Of a stretch of 48,412 bases of DNA, positions 1 through 11,600 are shown in pieces. How positions within the stretch are numbered: position 1 is the stretch's first letter; the number at the start of each line of letters is the position of its first letter. The notes below the pieces were generated by a model. It was not told the origin of the DNA, ran no database searches, and saw nothing but the letters and a program-made list of their open reading frames with translations. The DNA lies in the NCBI GenBank assembly GCA_902761345.1, contig CACWKD010000015.1, positions 1-48,412 of the forward strand. Direction: 5' to 3'. This DNA is from an uncultured Ruminococcus sp. Lineage in GTDB: Bacteria > Bacillota > Clostridia > Oscillospirales > Acutalibacteraceae. The translations under genes and the position numbers were made by a program.

Positions 1-1150
1 GTCTACAAGATCCTTAGTCTGAGTTTCAAACAGCTCGTTCTCGAATACTGCTGTGTAGGTTGTTGTTCCTTTTTCCTCGCAGGTTGCGGGAGTTTTTACG
101 GTTGCTGTTACAGTTGCTGTTTCTGTTTCAACGTGGCTTGGATCGTTCTCGCAAATTACTGTTGCTGTTACAGTCTTGTTATCGTCTGACCATACATACT
201 CAACATCACCGTATACGTGACCTGTTGCAGGAACATCTTCCAATACCTTTGTCTGAGTTTCAAAACCTTCTTTTGTGAATTCAGCTGTGTAAGTATTTTC
301 GCCCTTTTCCTCACAGGTAGGCTCTTTAGTAACCTTTACTGTTACATTAACTGTTTCTGTGTATGTGTGTTCAGGATCATTCTCGCAAACTGCTGTTGCT
401 GTAACTGTCTTGTTATCCTTTGCCCATACATATTCATACTCGTATTTATGTCCCTTTGCAGGAATATTAGATACAGTCTTTGTCTGCTTGTCAAACAATT
501 CGTTTGTAAACAGTGCTGTATAGGTTGTTTCGCCGTCTTCTTCACAAGTTGCAAGCTTTGTACCTCTGCTTGTAGTAGTTACTGTTTCTGTAATAGTTTC
601 ATCGCAGTTCTTGCATTTTATTGTTGCTGTTACTGTGCTGTAATCCTCTGACCATTCGTAGGTCGGTTCGTCATACACATGATCAAGCTTTGGAATATTG
701 TCAACATCATTTGTCTGAGTTGTAAATACTCTGTTCTTGAACATAGCAGTGTATGTCATTGTACCGTTCTTATCGCAGGTTGCAGGAGTTTTAACCTTTG
801 TGGTAATGTCTGCAACTTCTGTAAGAATATGCTCAGGGTCATTAGCACAGGTTGCTGTTGCAATACAAGTCTTGCCGTCTGCCGACCATTCGTAGTATGT
901 CGGGTTCTCCCACTTATGACCGAATGCCGGGAGGTTTGCAATCTCAACTCTCTGAGTTTCAAATTCTTCATTTGTGAAAACAGCCGTGTATGCTCTTGAA
1001 CCGTCAATTGCACACTGTGCGGGAGTTGTGATTATTTCAGCCTCAACCTCTTCTGTAATAACGTGACCATCATCTTTGCAGACTGCTGTTGCAGTACACT
1101 TTGTATGATCTGCGTTCCACTCATATGTAGGAGTATTATAGTGGTGACCT
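1..1150 (-). repeat. Tandem repeats of about 78 residues (233 bp) in the left-edge surface protein
   Basis: At least five diverged copies are visible. Each follows the pattern GHxY..YxWSxDxxxxTATxxC.NDPEHxxTE, then PATCEEKGxxTYTAxFxNExFETQTK. Each unit holds paired cysteines and a histidine. The array continues past the left edge. Similar repeats are common in surface proteins of gut Clostridia, but I know of no defined function. Confidence 0.75.
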
Positions 1151-4100
1151 GTGGCTTCTATATATGTATCTTCAATGTTGTTCTCACCGTTGCCGTCTGT
1201 ATCGTCAACAAGGTTACCATCTTCGTCTATATAGTACATACCGTTAGAGCCTAAGTAATACTTGATGTTACCTTTTTCTGTACAAGTAGGTGCTACTGCT
1301 TCAACTAAAGTGAATTCTATCGGAACTACCTTGAAGTAATCTTTGCCGTCAATAGTAACAGGCTCGTTAGTATACTTCTTATCAAGCAATTCAAAAGGAA
1401 CTTCCTTAGAATATGTACCGCCGGTAACAAGTTTTTCCGGTGCTTCATCTTCTGCACTTGCAGCATATGCAGCAACAGGATCTGCATTTTCAGATGTTAT
1501 AAGACCGCCTGTAATCGTAGCCTTAGGAGCATCTCCATAAGACTTTGAAAATGCCTGTAAAACTACTGCGTCACCTGTAGGCAGTGTACCATTTGCTATA
1601 AGACCCTGATCTTTTTTCTCACCGGTAGCTGCCAATGTACCGCCTGAAATATTGACATTACCTGTTCTTGCGTAGATTACAGTGGGTCCGGTAAGAGTGC
1701 CGCCCTCAATGTTAAGTGTACCGTCCTGTGGCCAGTAAATCGTACACGCATCTGTCGATTTAACCACAGCACCCTCTTTTACAGTTAAGGTTGAACCTGC
1801 ACCTGTGTTATGATTGGATGCTACTGCAAAGTAGTCTTCGTAAGAGTTAACTGTTATACCCTCTCCCAATACAACATTTGCATTTTTGTTAAGTGCGATT
1901 GATGCATTGATCGTTCCGTTTTTAAATGTAAGAGTCGTTTCACCGGTAGTATCACCGCTTGATATTGTCAAGCAACCCGCACTACTCTGTATCCTATCAG
2001 ACAAGTTCAAAGTATAGCTGTGTCCATCAAGATCAAATGTTACATTCTTACCGTTCTTTATAGACAAACTATCTCTGCCGTACAAAAAGTTAGATTTTGT
2101 AGCATAATCATTCAGGAACTTAATAGTGTCGCCGTCTTCTGCTTTTGTAAGTGCCATTGAAGGCGTTGAATATTTCAATCCTGTTGTTTCGTTTATTACA
2201 GCAATACTTGTTGCATTTGTTACATATCCGTTATACGTCATATCTTTGCCGTCAACAAGATATTTTTTAGCATCGAAATCTCCGTCAGAACCTATCTGTA
2301 TGTAACCGCCGGATATTTTAATATCTACTTCCGGAGGAGTTGAATCTACAACCAAGTGCCCTGTTGCATCTTTCGTTGCTTTATATGCAGTAATTGCCTT
2401 AGCGTTAGTAGTTCTAACATAACCGCCTGTTATGTTAACCTGTGGTCTGATAAGATAATTTTCATTATCCTCAACTACGATAGCATCACCGGTAGCTTCA
2501 TAACCATTTCCATTAGGTGCATAATCGTTTTTTTCTCCCAAGCCTTTAACATAACCTTTTTCTACATTGATAATACCCGACTTAGAATAGATACCTGTAC
2601 CGCCGGATACTGTACCGCCAACTACGTTAATTACACTGTATCCTGCCTGATAAATGCCGGCAGAAGTATTATCAGAATCAGATACAGTTCCGTATGTATT
2701 AATATTGAAAATTACAGGCTCTTCGCCCTTGCTTTCATCGGGCTTTTGATTTACAGTACCATTTACATATAATGCTCCGTAACTGCACTTTAGAGTGGCT
2801 TTTTTGGCAGCTGTGCCTGTACCCTCAGTACTTGCGACATTAACAGTCATACCTCTTGCCTTGCCGCCTTCATTACCACGAGTTTGATTAACCAATACTC
2901 CATATGCACCGTTTGGAGCTTCTAAAGTTACACTTCCGTTAAAATTGACAACAAACTTATCATAAGTTTCATTGTTGTTATCATACAAACTCAGAAAAGC
3001 ACCTGTGCCTGTATATTCAACCTTACCTTTGCCGGTAAATGTAATCGAACGAGTAGCAGCTTCTTTTCCGTCCTCAACTTCATTGTAATACTTGATACGC
3101 TGACTTGTACTAAACGTATAACCGTTAGTATCAAGAACAATATTCGAGTGCTTTTTGATGTTAAGAAGTTCATTTGCGTCATCAAGTGTAATATCCTGTT
3201 TCAAAACAATTGTAACTTCGTCACCCAAAGCATCAAGTACACTTGTATTGTTGAGGTCGTCCATAGCAAGCTTAATTTCGCCGTTTGCAGTAACAGCAGT
3301 AGCAACCTCAATTCTCGCGTCAATATCTTCTATTATCTTTGTCTGAGTTTCAAACAATCCGGTTTCATTATTCTTAAATGTCGCCGTATATATTGTTTTA
3401 CCCTTTGCATCAAATGTAGGAGCTGTTTCAACATTCGAGGTAACCACAGCTTCTTCGGTAACAACATGATCATTCTCTCTGCCGCAAACTACCTTTGCTG
3501 TACAGGACTTGCCGTCCTCAGACCATGTATATGTAGGATCGCCCCATGTATGACCTGCTTTGATAACTGTGTCATCAATATCGGACTTGCCGTCTTTGTT
3601 CTTATCGTCAAACAATTCAGTTCCATTTGCGTCCTTATATATTTTCTTATCACTACCGAGATAATACTCTAAGTTACCGTCTGTGTTATCACAATCTGCA
3701 TCAACAAAGTCGACCTTTTTAGTTGAGAAGTCAACAACCTTATAAAAACCGTTGTACTCTTCTCCTTCTTCGTCATCAGATAACGGTCTGTTGACCTTTT
3801 TAGGAGTAGTTTCTTTAAGGTACTCTTCCGGAACTTCCTTGTTGTATAAACCACCAGCAATAAACTTTGTAGGTGCGACATCATCATCATGTCTTGCATA
3901 GGCAGCAACAGGCTCGGCATTTTCGGATATAAAAGTACCGCCTGTAATCACAACTTCCGGAGCATATCCATAAGGATTTTTAAAAGCTTGAAGAACTATT
4001 GCGTCACCTGTCGGTTTAGAACCGTCGGCTATAGTAAAAGGTTCTACCTTCGCTCCATTGGCAGTGAAAGTACCTCCGCTTATGTTTATATGACCTGTCC

Positions 4101-5584
4101 TTGCATATAAAGCTGTAGGACCCGTAATAGTACCGCCCTCGATATTGAGCGTACCGTCTTGCGGCCAATAAATAGCACAATTATATTCAGAGCTGATTTC
4201 TACTCCGTCTTTAATTGTAAGCGTGGAATTTTTAGAGTAAAGATTATTACCCGAAATAGCAAACCAATCTACCGGGGGTCCTACTACTTTCATTCCCGAT
4301 TCAAGGACAAGATTTACATTTTCTTTAATATAAATCAAACCATTAATAGTACCGCCCTTGAATGTGAGCGAACCGTTTGCAGATTCCTGCGCTATTGATA
4401 TAGAGGGCTGGTCGTTGTCCGGGTGTAAGTTTAGGTCATAAGTGATCGTATGTCCCTTAAAGTCAACGGTTACATTTTTGTCGCCCGAGAATGTTACCCA
4501 CTCTCTGCCCATAGTATAATCGTTAACAAGTTCTACTGTTTCACCGTCTTTTGCAGCTGCAATAGCCGAATCGAGTGTTTTATACTGATATTCGCCCACA
4601 GCGGCAACAATATCTGCTTTATTAGCAACATATCCATCGCCTGTAAGCGTATAGTCCTCCGGGAGAAGCTCTAACACTGCTTCATCTCTTACATCGGGAG
4701 CAAGGTAACGTCCGCCTGTAAGCGAGATAGAAACTTTGTCTGTATCGGTAGGATATTTCGCAATAGTCTGTGCGTTTGCGGAAGTAATTGTACCTCCTGC
4801 CACACTAAGTTCCGGCTTAGTAGTATAAAGCGAATGATCTTCAATAACAATACCATCGCCTGTCGGAGAAGCTACACCTTCGGAATAACTATAATCTTTC
4901 TTATCTCCTGTGGCATTTATGGTACCGCCTGTTACGTTAACCTTACCTGTTCTTGAATAGATAGGTGTATCAGCTTCTACTGTACCGCCTGTTACGTTAA
5001 CTAAGCAATAACCGCCCTGATAAACACCAAAAGCACCGCCATTTACAGTTGAAGCGATATTAATAACTGATGCATCACTATCAGAAACCTGTGCTTTTAG
5101 ATTATCAGCAACAAAAAACACTGTACTGTTAGAATTTAATGTAGCATTTTTAACATTTATATCAAAACCAACTGTTCTATAAGATTTGTTGTTTCCACCC
5201 ATGCTTTCCATTGTAACACAGTAAGCAGATCCGCATACTTATGACACATCCGCTCATTCGCCATAAATCCAGATAAAGAAGTGATTTTGCATCATCAAGA
5301 ACAACATCTTTATTTAAAGAAATTGTTAAATCTTGATCTTCATACCCATCTAAAATATCATCCAAACCGGATAAATCCGTAACTTCCGTACCATTAATCG
5401 TCATCAAAACATCGCTTGTACTCTCGTCGGCACTCGCAACGATAGAGATACGGTCATTCAGCCCGCTGTAAACAGGCGTAAAAGGAGAACCAACCATCAT
5501 AAGGACAAGTGCAGCCGCGACGGCTCGCCTTACAATGTAGTTCTTCTTGCGTTTGGGAAATGAATCATTTTTTTCACCATGCAT
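1..5584 (-). pseudogene. Large secreted beta-helix/repeat surface protein, frameshifted near N-terminus and partial at window edge
   Basis: The gene starts at the ATG ending at 5584, behind a strong AGGAGG ribosome site, with a basic signal peptide (about residues 18-42). The first frame stays open to a stop at 5177. A second frame, open from 5238 to position 1 with no stop, carries the rest, so one frameshift separates them. Protein order is: a Thr/Gly-rich beta-helix-like module with repeated VTGGT/ISGGT turns; one GHxW-PTYxW repeat unit (about 3330-3600); a second beta-helix module (about 1370-3320); then tandem 78-residue repeats to the edge. The second module keeps roughly 50 residues after its LDDANELL segment that the first module lacks after LDDAKSLL, so the break looks like a deletion plus frameshift. 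If the gene is really broken, translation could restart at the ATG at 5209-5211. Exact function unknown; probably a cell-surface adhesin. Confidence 0.7.
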
Positions 5585-5639
5585 ACTACTATTTCCTCCT
5601 AAAAAATATTAATAGCGTTGTGCGGAACATCTATACATC

Positions 5640-5760
5640 TTTACAAAAATACCTTTTTTGATATAATATATCATATTTCACTTTTTTTGTAAAATCCGTT
5701 AGTAAATGTTCTCAAATTAACTACTATTTAGAATTATAGCACAACACATTGATTATGTAA
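5640..5760 (-). promoter_or_regulatory. Promoter and leader of the beta-helix surface gene
   Basis: This lies in the 411-base gap 5585-5995. On the minus strand a TATAAT box (5733-5738) sits 16 bases after TTACAT (5755-5760). A second possible promoter, TTTACA then 17 bases then TATATT, lies closer to the gene. The leader holds a 10-base perfect inverted repeat (arms 5640-5649 and 5684-5693) around a 13-base palindrome (5660-5672). The rest of the gap is AT-rich, with the sortase terminator at its far end; I see no gene in it. Confidence 0.45.
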
Positions 5761-5957
5761 AGTATTATTTTTAGATTTTATTATATTTTTAGAAAAAATT
5801 TATAATTTTAAAGCAGTAACACACCTGAAAATTACAATTACTTTACACATATTACATCGTTGTCAGTCGTTTAGTTCTTCTTTTATCGTTTTTTCATAAT
5901 ATAAAACAGTAATTATAGTGTTATCTAATTTGTAATCAATTAAAATAGTATTTTTTA

Positions 5958-5990
5958 TAAAAAAGACCGACAGTATATATATACTGCCGA
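5958..5990 (-). terminator. Intrinsic terminator of the pilus operon
   Basis: Directly after the sortase stop codon, a near-perfect palindromic stem (5967-5989, arms CGGCAGTATAT and ATATACTGTCGG) is followed on the minus strand by a run of six T. Confidence 0.8.
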
Positions 5991-5995
5991 TTAGT

Positions 5996-6862
5996 TTAAT
6001 TGCTATTCTGTTTTTGCACCTTACAAAAAGCACTAATATCTGCATAGGCTTTGTTCCTTTGTTTTGATATTACTATCATAACTATTATCAAAACTCCTAT
6101 TGGAATAAAACATACTAATAACGGAGAAATATTTATGTGCTCGGCATCGGCAGTTATTTTTTCTTTAGTTTCACTGTTTACCCTTACTCCTCGTACAAGA
6201 AGTCTATGTGTATTAACTCCATAAGGTGTACAAGTTATCAGTGTACAATAATCTTTTTCATTTATTATATTCAAGCTATCTACATCTTTCGGCTCTATAA
6301 CGGAAATATCATCAACCTCATAAATCAATACCTCGTCAAGCACATTCAAAGTAAATGTATCTCCTATTCTCATCTTGTCCAAATCTGTAAACAATCTTGC
6401 TCCTGTCAACCCTCTATGTGCCATCAGAACACAATGAGAACTTTCCCCCCCTATCGGTAAACTGCTCCATTCCAAATGTCCGACACCTACTTGAAGTACC
6501 GAGTTCTCTGTTCCATGATATATAGGTGCTTTGCAGTTTATCGCAGGAATATCAACATACCCCATAATCCCTGTATTGTTAATATTTATCAAGCTGTTAT
6601 ATACTTCGCTGTCTTTATCGCTAAAAATATACTTTTTTGCTTTCCACGTGAGAGAATTATTATATATCTCCGCTTTCTCCATTATATCGTTATAATCGTT
6701 TTCATCTAATGCAGACACATCTTCAATATAGTCAACAATTGCATGTGACTGATGGGTTTCGTTCCATGCATTGCTTATAGAAGGATACAGCAATAAGGAC
6801 AACCCTATGAGCATAGCTGCAGCTATTAGTATTACCGATATATTATTCTTTAACTTACTCAT
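5996..6862 (-). CDS. Class C (pilin-polymerising) sortase
   Basis: A 288-residue membrane transpeptidase that cleaves sorting motifs and joins pilin subunits through lysine isopeptide bonds. It has an N-terminal membrane segment (about 8-26), the sortase fold with His149 (MAHRG), the catalytic TLITC motif with Cys211, and Arg220 in NTHRLLVRG. A second membrane segment near the C-terminus (about 245-265), together with the HRGLTG and CTPYGVNTHR signatures, marks class C rather than the housekeeping class A. An AAGGAGA ribosome site precedes the ATG. It is the last gene of the pilus operon, 67 bases after the pilin, and is followed at once by a terminator. Its likely substrates are the MPSTGG pilin and the LPETGG adhesin upstream. 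Confidence 0.9.
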   Translation of the reverse strand: MSKLKNNISVILIAAAMLIGLSLLLYPSISNAWNETHQSHAIVDYIEDVSALDENDYNDIMEKAEIYNNSLTWKAKKYIFSDKDSEVYNSLININNTGIMGYVDIPAINCKAPIYHGTENSVLQVGVGHLEWSSLPIGGESSHCVLMAHRGLTGARLFTDLDKMRIGDTFTLNVLDEVLIYEVDDISVIEPKDVDSLNIINEKDYCTLITCTPYGVNTHRLLVRGVRVNSETKEKITADAEHINISPLLVCFIPIGVLIIVMIVISKQRNKAYADISAFCKVQKQNSN

Positions 6863-6881
6863 AAAATTCTCCTTAATGCTG

Positions 6882-6904
6882 TTCGGGGAGGGTTACTCCC
6901 CGAA
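6882..6904 (-). promoter_or_regulatory. Intercistronic hairpin between pilin and sortase
   Basis: A perfect 9-bp stem (TTCGGGGAG / CTCCCCGAA) with a 5-base loop lies between the pilin stop and the sortase ribosome site. No T-run follows, so it is not a classical terminator. It could act as an mRNA processing or stability element that lowers sortase output relative to pilin. Confidence 0.55.
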
Positions 6905-6929
6905 ACTAATCATTACCATTGAATATTTC

Positions 6930-8600
6930 TTATTTGTTAGATTGTTTTCTGAGCTTATCAGCTAACATCTTAAATGATATTGTAAAAATAGCTACACCTA
7001 AAGTATAAATCAATACTGTTCCTGTTCCACCGGTAGACGGCATTTTCGTTCCCGAATAATTCTTAACATAAACGGACAAAGACCCGTCTGATAAGTTAGG
7101 AATAAAAATTCCTTTCTTAACATTTTCAGATACTGTAATATTTTTATTATTCATATCTTTTACATAGAGATCCCTCAACACGGAATAATCGGATTCTACA
7201 TCGTAAACAGAAACTACTACAAAGTCAATATCTTCAGCTTTATTAAAACCATCGGGTACTCTCGTTTCAACAAGCTTATATGTGCCGGCATCGATACCGT
7301 AAAACTCAAATACTGCACCGCCTCTTTTTTCTTCGCCTACAGGGTTATATTCACCTGTATGATCCATTTTAAAAAGCGTAAATCCCGCACCGTTTAAAAG
7401 CTTGCCGTACGGCGTCATATCATCAGATGTTTCAACTTCATCAATCGTATCAACATTATCCGGATTTTCTGCCTCGTCTTGAGTTTCCTTGCCTATAACT
7501 TTGTTTACAATTATCTTGTATGTAAACACAACCACTGTATCAGGCGCTGTTTTACCCGTAGATGATGAATTATAAGGATCGTTTGCATACTCAAGATACA
7601 CGGTATTAGGATTACCCTTTGCCCCTGTCACTGCATTTTCATCAAGTACTGCACTATATGTAAGCACGACTTTTGAATTAATTGTAACTGCTTGTTTACC
7701 TTTAGTATTCTTTATTGACATAATATCATCAATATATACATCAAGCTTTTTCTCAGATGCATTCCACTCAACAGTGAATTTGTCGGTATAATCTTTGCCG
7801 TCAATATAAACTTTTGCAGAATTATCAACATATGTCATTTTTGTCATTAAGTCGTGGAAACCATAATAATAACTATTGTAGCTTGAAAGATTATCAGCAA
7901 GTGTACCTGTAACCTTAAACTTAATGTCGTCGTTTACATCGTAGTCGGCTGCATCTTGCCATTGCGGCTCGTCATTTGTGGAAAACGTATCGTTATACAG
8001 TGCAGAATCATTTGTTTCAGCTACCTTCTTTTCAACAGTAGGAAAACTCTTCTTTACCTTTACTTCTATATCCTTTACTCCTACTGTATCAACAATTACA
8101 ACAGAATTACCGTCATCCTGTACACCGTTATAGTTTGTAACATCTGCTATAAGCCAATAACCCTGTATAGTTTCCGACTTTTTGCCACCGACAAAATTCT
8201 CATCGGGTTCAATTCCTTGGACACGAATATTTCTGTAAAGCTTATCTGCAAAGCTTCTCATATCTGTGTCTTTAAGTTCAACATCTTCAAGATACCTGAG
8301 AATATTTTCGTGCTTATCTTCAGCAGTAATCAAACTCGCTTCATCTATTGATACATTCTTTATTGTGGAATAAAGAATATCAATGTATTTCTCATTCACA
8401 GTATAGGCAAATCTTGCATTGTCTTCCTGAGAATTAGTCGAGTTCATTATAAGGTAGCCTGCATAACTGCCATTCATACCTTTGTCATTTATAGTAATAT
8501 TGCCTGTATCCACCGTATCCGCACGTACTGCTATCACCATACTGAAAACAATTATCATTACCAGCAGTACCGAGGAAATTTTCTTAATTTTTGTCATAAT
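6930..8600 (-). CDS. Major (backbone) pilin with MPSTGG sorting signal
   Basis: About 556 residues. I chose the ATG at 8600 (MTKIKK...) because AGAAAGGA lies 8 bases upstream and a good signal peptide follows; a GTG at 8624 is open but lacks these. After the signal peptide comes an N-terminal domain, then a region with a lysine-rich pilin-motif-like stretch (KKSFPTVEKKV). Next is a fimbrial isopeptide-forming D2-type domain (about 210-370), and then a Cna-B/SpaA-like domain with the E-box GTYKLVETRVPDGF. The C-terminus has the sorting motif MPSTGG, a hydrophobic span and a basic tail. This is the usual layout of a SpaA-type shaft pilin. The motif departs from LPxTG by Met for Leu. It lies between the giant adhesin and the sortase, flanked by mRNA hairpins. 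Confidence 0.88.
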   Translation of the reverse strand: MMTKIKKISSVLLVMIIVFSMVIAVRADTVDTGNITINDKGMNGSYAGYLIMNSTNSQEDNARFAYTVNEKYIDILYSTIKNVSIDEASLITAEDKHENILRYLEDVELKDTDMRSFADKLYRNIRVQGIEPDENFVGGKKSETIQGYWLIADVTNYNGVQDDGNSVVIVDTVGVKDIEVKVKKSFPTVEKKVAETNDSALYNDTFSTNDEPQWQDAADYDVNDDIKFKVTGTLADNLSSYNSYYYGFHDLMTKMTYVDNSAKVYIDGKDYTDKFTVEWNASEKKLDVYIDDIMSIKNTKGKQAVTINSKVVLTYSAVLDENAVTGAKGNPNTVYLEYANDPYNSSSTGKTAPDTVVVFTYKIIVNKVIGKETQDEAENPDNVDTIDEVETSDDMTPYGKLLNGAGFTLFKMDHTGEYNPVGEEKRGGAVFEFYGIDAGTYKLVETRVPDGFNKAEDIDFVVVSVYDVESDYSVLRDLYVKDMNNKNITVSENVKKGIFIPNLSDGSLSVYVKNYSGTKMPSTGGTGTVLIYTLGVAIFTISFKMLADKLRKQSNK

Positions 8601-8623
8601 GCATTTCCTTTCTATTGTACTCA

Positions 8624-8653
8624 CGCAGAGGGGAGTTAAACTCCCTGTCTGCG
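8624..8653 (-). promoter_or_regulatory. Hairpin spanning the stop codon of the giant adhesin
   Basis: On the minus strand CGCAGA and TCTGCG pair around an inner GGGAG/CTCCC stem. The TAA stop of the giant gene (8636-8638) lies in the loop region. The hairpin sits just upstream of the pilin ribosome site and has no T-run. It is a possible RNA processing or stability barrier, matching the hairpin at 6882-6904. Confidence 0.5.
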
Positions 8654-11600
8654 TCTAAACTTTTTGTACAGTAACAACATTGATGCTGCTGTAATGATTG
8701 TTCCGAGAATGTACACATACAACTCACTGCCGCCTGTTTCAGGAAGCTCGTAGCCTAACGTTCTCGAATTTATAACAGTTATACTTTTAGTACCGAATGG
8801 CTCGCCCTTTACCTTATAGAACGTTGTATCTCTTCTGAAGCCTTCGGGAGCATACAGCTCGTTTACAATATAATCTGTCATCTTCAATCTTGACCAAATT
8901 ATAGTACCATTTGACGGTGATTCTGCAATATCTTTTAGATAGAAAGTCTTTCCCTCGTATGTAATCTCTGTTTCAATGGGTTTAGCAAACATTTCAGAAT
9001 CAGACAGTGCCGAAATCTTATCTGCTGCCTCCTGATCGGAAAGTCTGTCTTCTTCAAACGGACTATAAAATCCAAATATTGCACCCTCAAGTATTCCGTT
9101 ATTCTCATCAGTCTTTACTACACTAAGTTTCCAAAGCTTAAATTTGTTTACAGCTGTAATATATGGAATTCTGTCACTTTGGTAAGCAAAGCTGTATGCG
9201 TTGCCCGGTACATTGTTAATGTTGCCGTAAGCATAATTCTCATTCTCTATCGGCAATTCCAGAACAGTATATCTGCTGTTTGTGATCCATTCAAAGCCCT
9301 CTTCTCCCTCTACAAACTTACCGTCTGCATAAGAATACTTCATAGTATTAAGTGACTTTTCCTCGGAGATATATTCGTCCTTCTTTACGTTGAGTTCGCA
9401 ATATGTATAATCGATAGACTGTGCTTCAAGAGCAGCGGCTATATCTTCAGCCTTTGTAAGAGAATTTATACTTGGTACAGAATCGTGTGCATATACAAGG
9501 AACTTAAAGTTTACATCTTCCTCTGCTGCAAATTCCACGTTATCGTTGTCTACAAGTTTCTTCTGGAGATGAGGTACGCTCGGCAGTTTAATGCCAAGTT
9601 CTGTCGGAGCTGCCTCCTGAACCGCAATACTTCCATCTGCCGTAAAGTGATAACCAAACGTGTTCCATGCTGTCATTCCCGGGTTCGGAACACCGTTTAC
9701 AACTGCATCAAAGGTTACAGAAACATCTGCTTTTTTTGCCATAATAGTTGCTGACGGATCGTTAATGCGAAGTCTAAGAGATCTTACCGAATCTTTCTGA
9801 GTCTCGTATTCGTCTGTGCCGTACGCAAACCAATTCTCGTTTACAGTACCTTTCCAGTCATCATCATCAAAGCTTGTTTTTGTTGTAAAGTAGATCTCGT
9901 ATTTTTCCGGATCAAGTTCATAAGCTGCTTTATTATCTTCTTTTATCCACACATGAACATTCGGATTATCGGCAAAATTAACCTTAAATTCACTGTATCG
10001 ATCCATATCATCCTTAAATGTTTCGTGATCTCCGACTTCGGGGAGGTTGTCTATGATGATAAGTTCTTTCATAGCTTTTTGTGCACTGTTTACGGTTAGA
10101 GTATATCTGAGAACTGATGTACTTGATGGAAGAACAATGTAGTTCTCATCATTATAAGAGAATGCATTTACCGAAGCGGTATCTCTCAACTCAACTTTCT
10201 GGAACGAGCTTGTTACATTACCGTAAGATACGGGTATCTGAGCAGAGTTCTTAACGGACGGCTGGTCATCCTTCACAGATGTGTAGATCGTAGTATGACC
10301 CTTTGTAACAAAACGCTCGTCAAAAGTCTGAGTATTTGGAGTTACATATGCACTGTTATAGAAAAGCTTGTTTTGCTGCGGGAAGCCTTTAGGTACCTGA
10401 GTGGTGTACTTTAATGACAAAACTGCTCCCGGTGCCATATACCAGTTCTGAGACTTAAATCTGAAATCCACGGTAATATTGCCGTTATCCTGCTTAGTGA
10501 AACGAGCATCATAATACAATGTATAATTATATACATAACTACCGTCTATATAGATATAAGAATATACCCTCGTACTCAAATCTTTTGCCCATGTTCCGTC
10601 TGTACTTACAGTATGACTTCCGTTGTAGTCTGTAAAGGTAACTGTATCATTATTGTCACCCCATGAGTTAAATGTAAGAAGTGAACTTGAGAAAGAAGTT
10701 TTATTTGTCTGAGTTGTGTAAGGATAAGTCATTTCCATAGTAACACTGTCAAGATAACGGAACGGAGCTTGCATTTCATCGGTAACGGTATAATCTCTCA
10801 TCATTTCGTTACCGTCATTCGATACTGTTACTGCCCAAGTTATCTTGTCGGTAAATGAAGCATACTTTGTACTTTGCTGTGTTACACCTTCGGCTGTCAC
10901 TACTTTGTCCACCGTCTTTACAATACCCGGCTGTATTGTTCCTCTGTTCACTGTAACATCGGAGAACAACCACTGAGTACCATTTGTACCGCCGGTAAAT
11001 CCCTCCGCCATCGCTGCAGCGTTGTCATACAGTCTGCCAATACCGTCATTTTTTGATGAAGCAAAACGGTCGTTTCCCGTTACCTTTGCATTTGACAGCT
11101 CAACACCTTGATTATTGTAATTGTAGTAAGACATTGCTACTCTGTTTGCAGCAGCATCCTCTGTCTTATCGGCTGTATTGGTATAACAGCTGAATGTAAA
11201 TACAAGAGCCTCGCCTGGGTTAAGATAGGTCTTAGAAACAGACGTATCATAGGAAGTATTGTTCCAATACGTTGAATTCTGGTAACTATACATCGCATTG
11301 TTATTATAATACTGAGGCACTTTAAATGTAATCTGTTGTCTGCCATCTTCACGCATTTCAGTTGTTGCTTGAATATATGCTTTTTTATAAACGGTATTTC
11401 CTTTCTGAGGAGTTATAGTAGCTATAAGGTTATAGTTGAGGTAATTATTATTTGTCCAACCAGATCCGTAAGTTGTAGAGGATGAACTTGTACTCCTATA
11501 ATAATATCTTCTTGTCGAATCATTATAATTATTATATGTAGCTTGGGTATTCGGATTTACATATCCTCCGTAAGTGAAGCCCTCAGGGAGAATATCAACG

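Noticed and set aside
217-4674. Several plus-strand open frames of 70-175 codons, Cys/Ile/Phe-rich
   Set aside because: They are antisense to the repeat and beta-helix gene, have biased composition from the reverse complement, and lack ribosome sites.
8600-8624. GTG at 8624 as the pilin start
   Set aside because: It would add 8 residues before the signal peptide, place the start inside an mRNA hairpin, and ignore the well-placed AGAAAGGA before the ATG at 8600.
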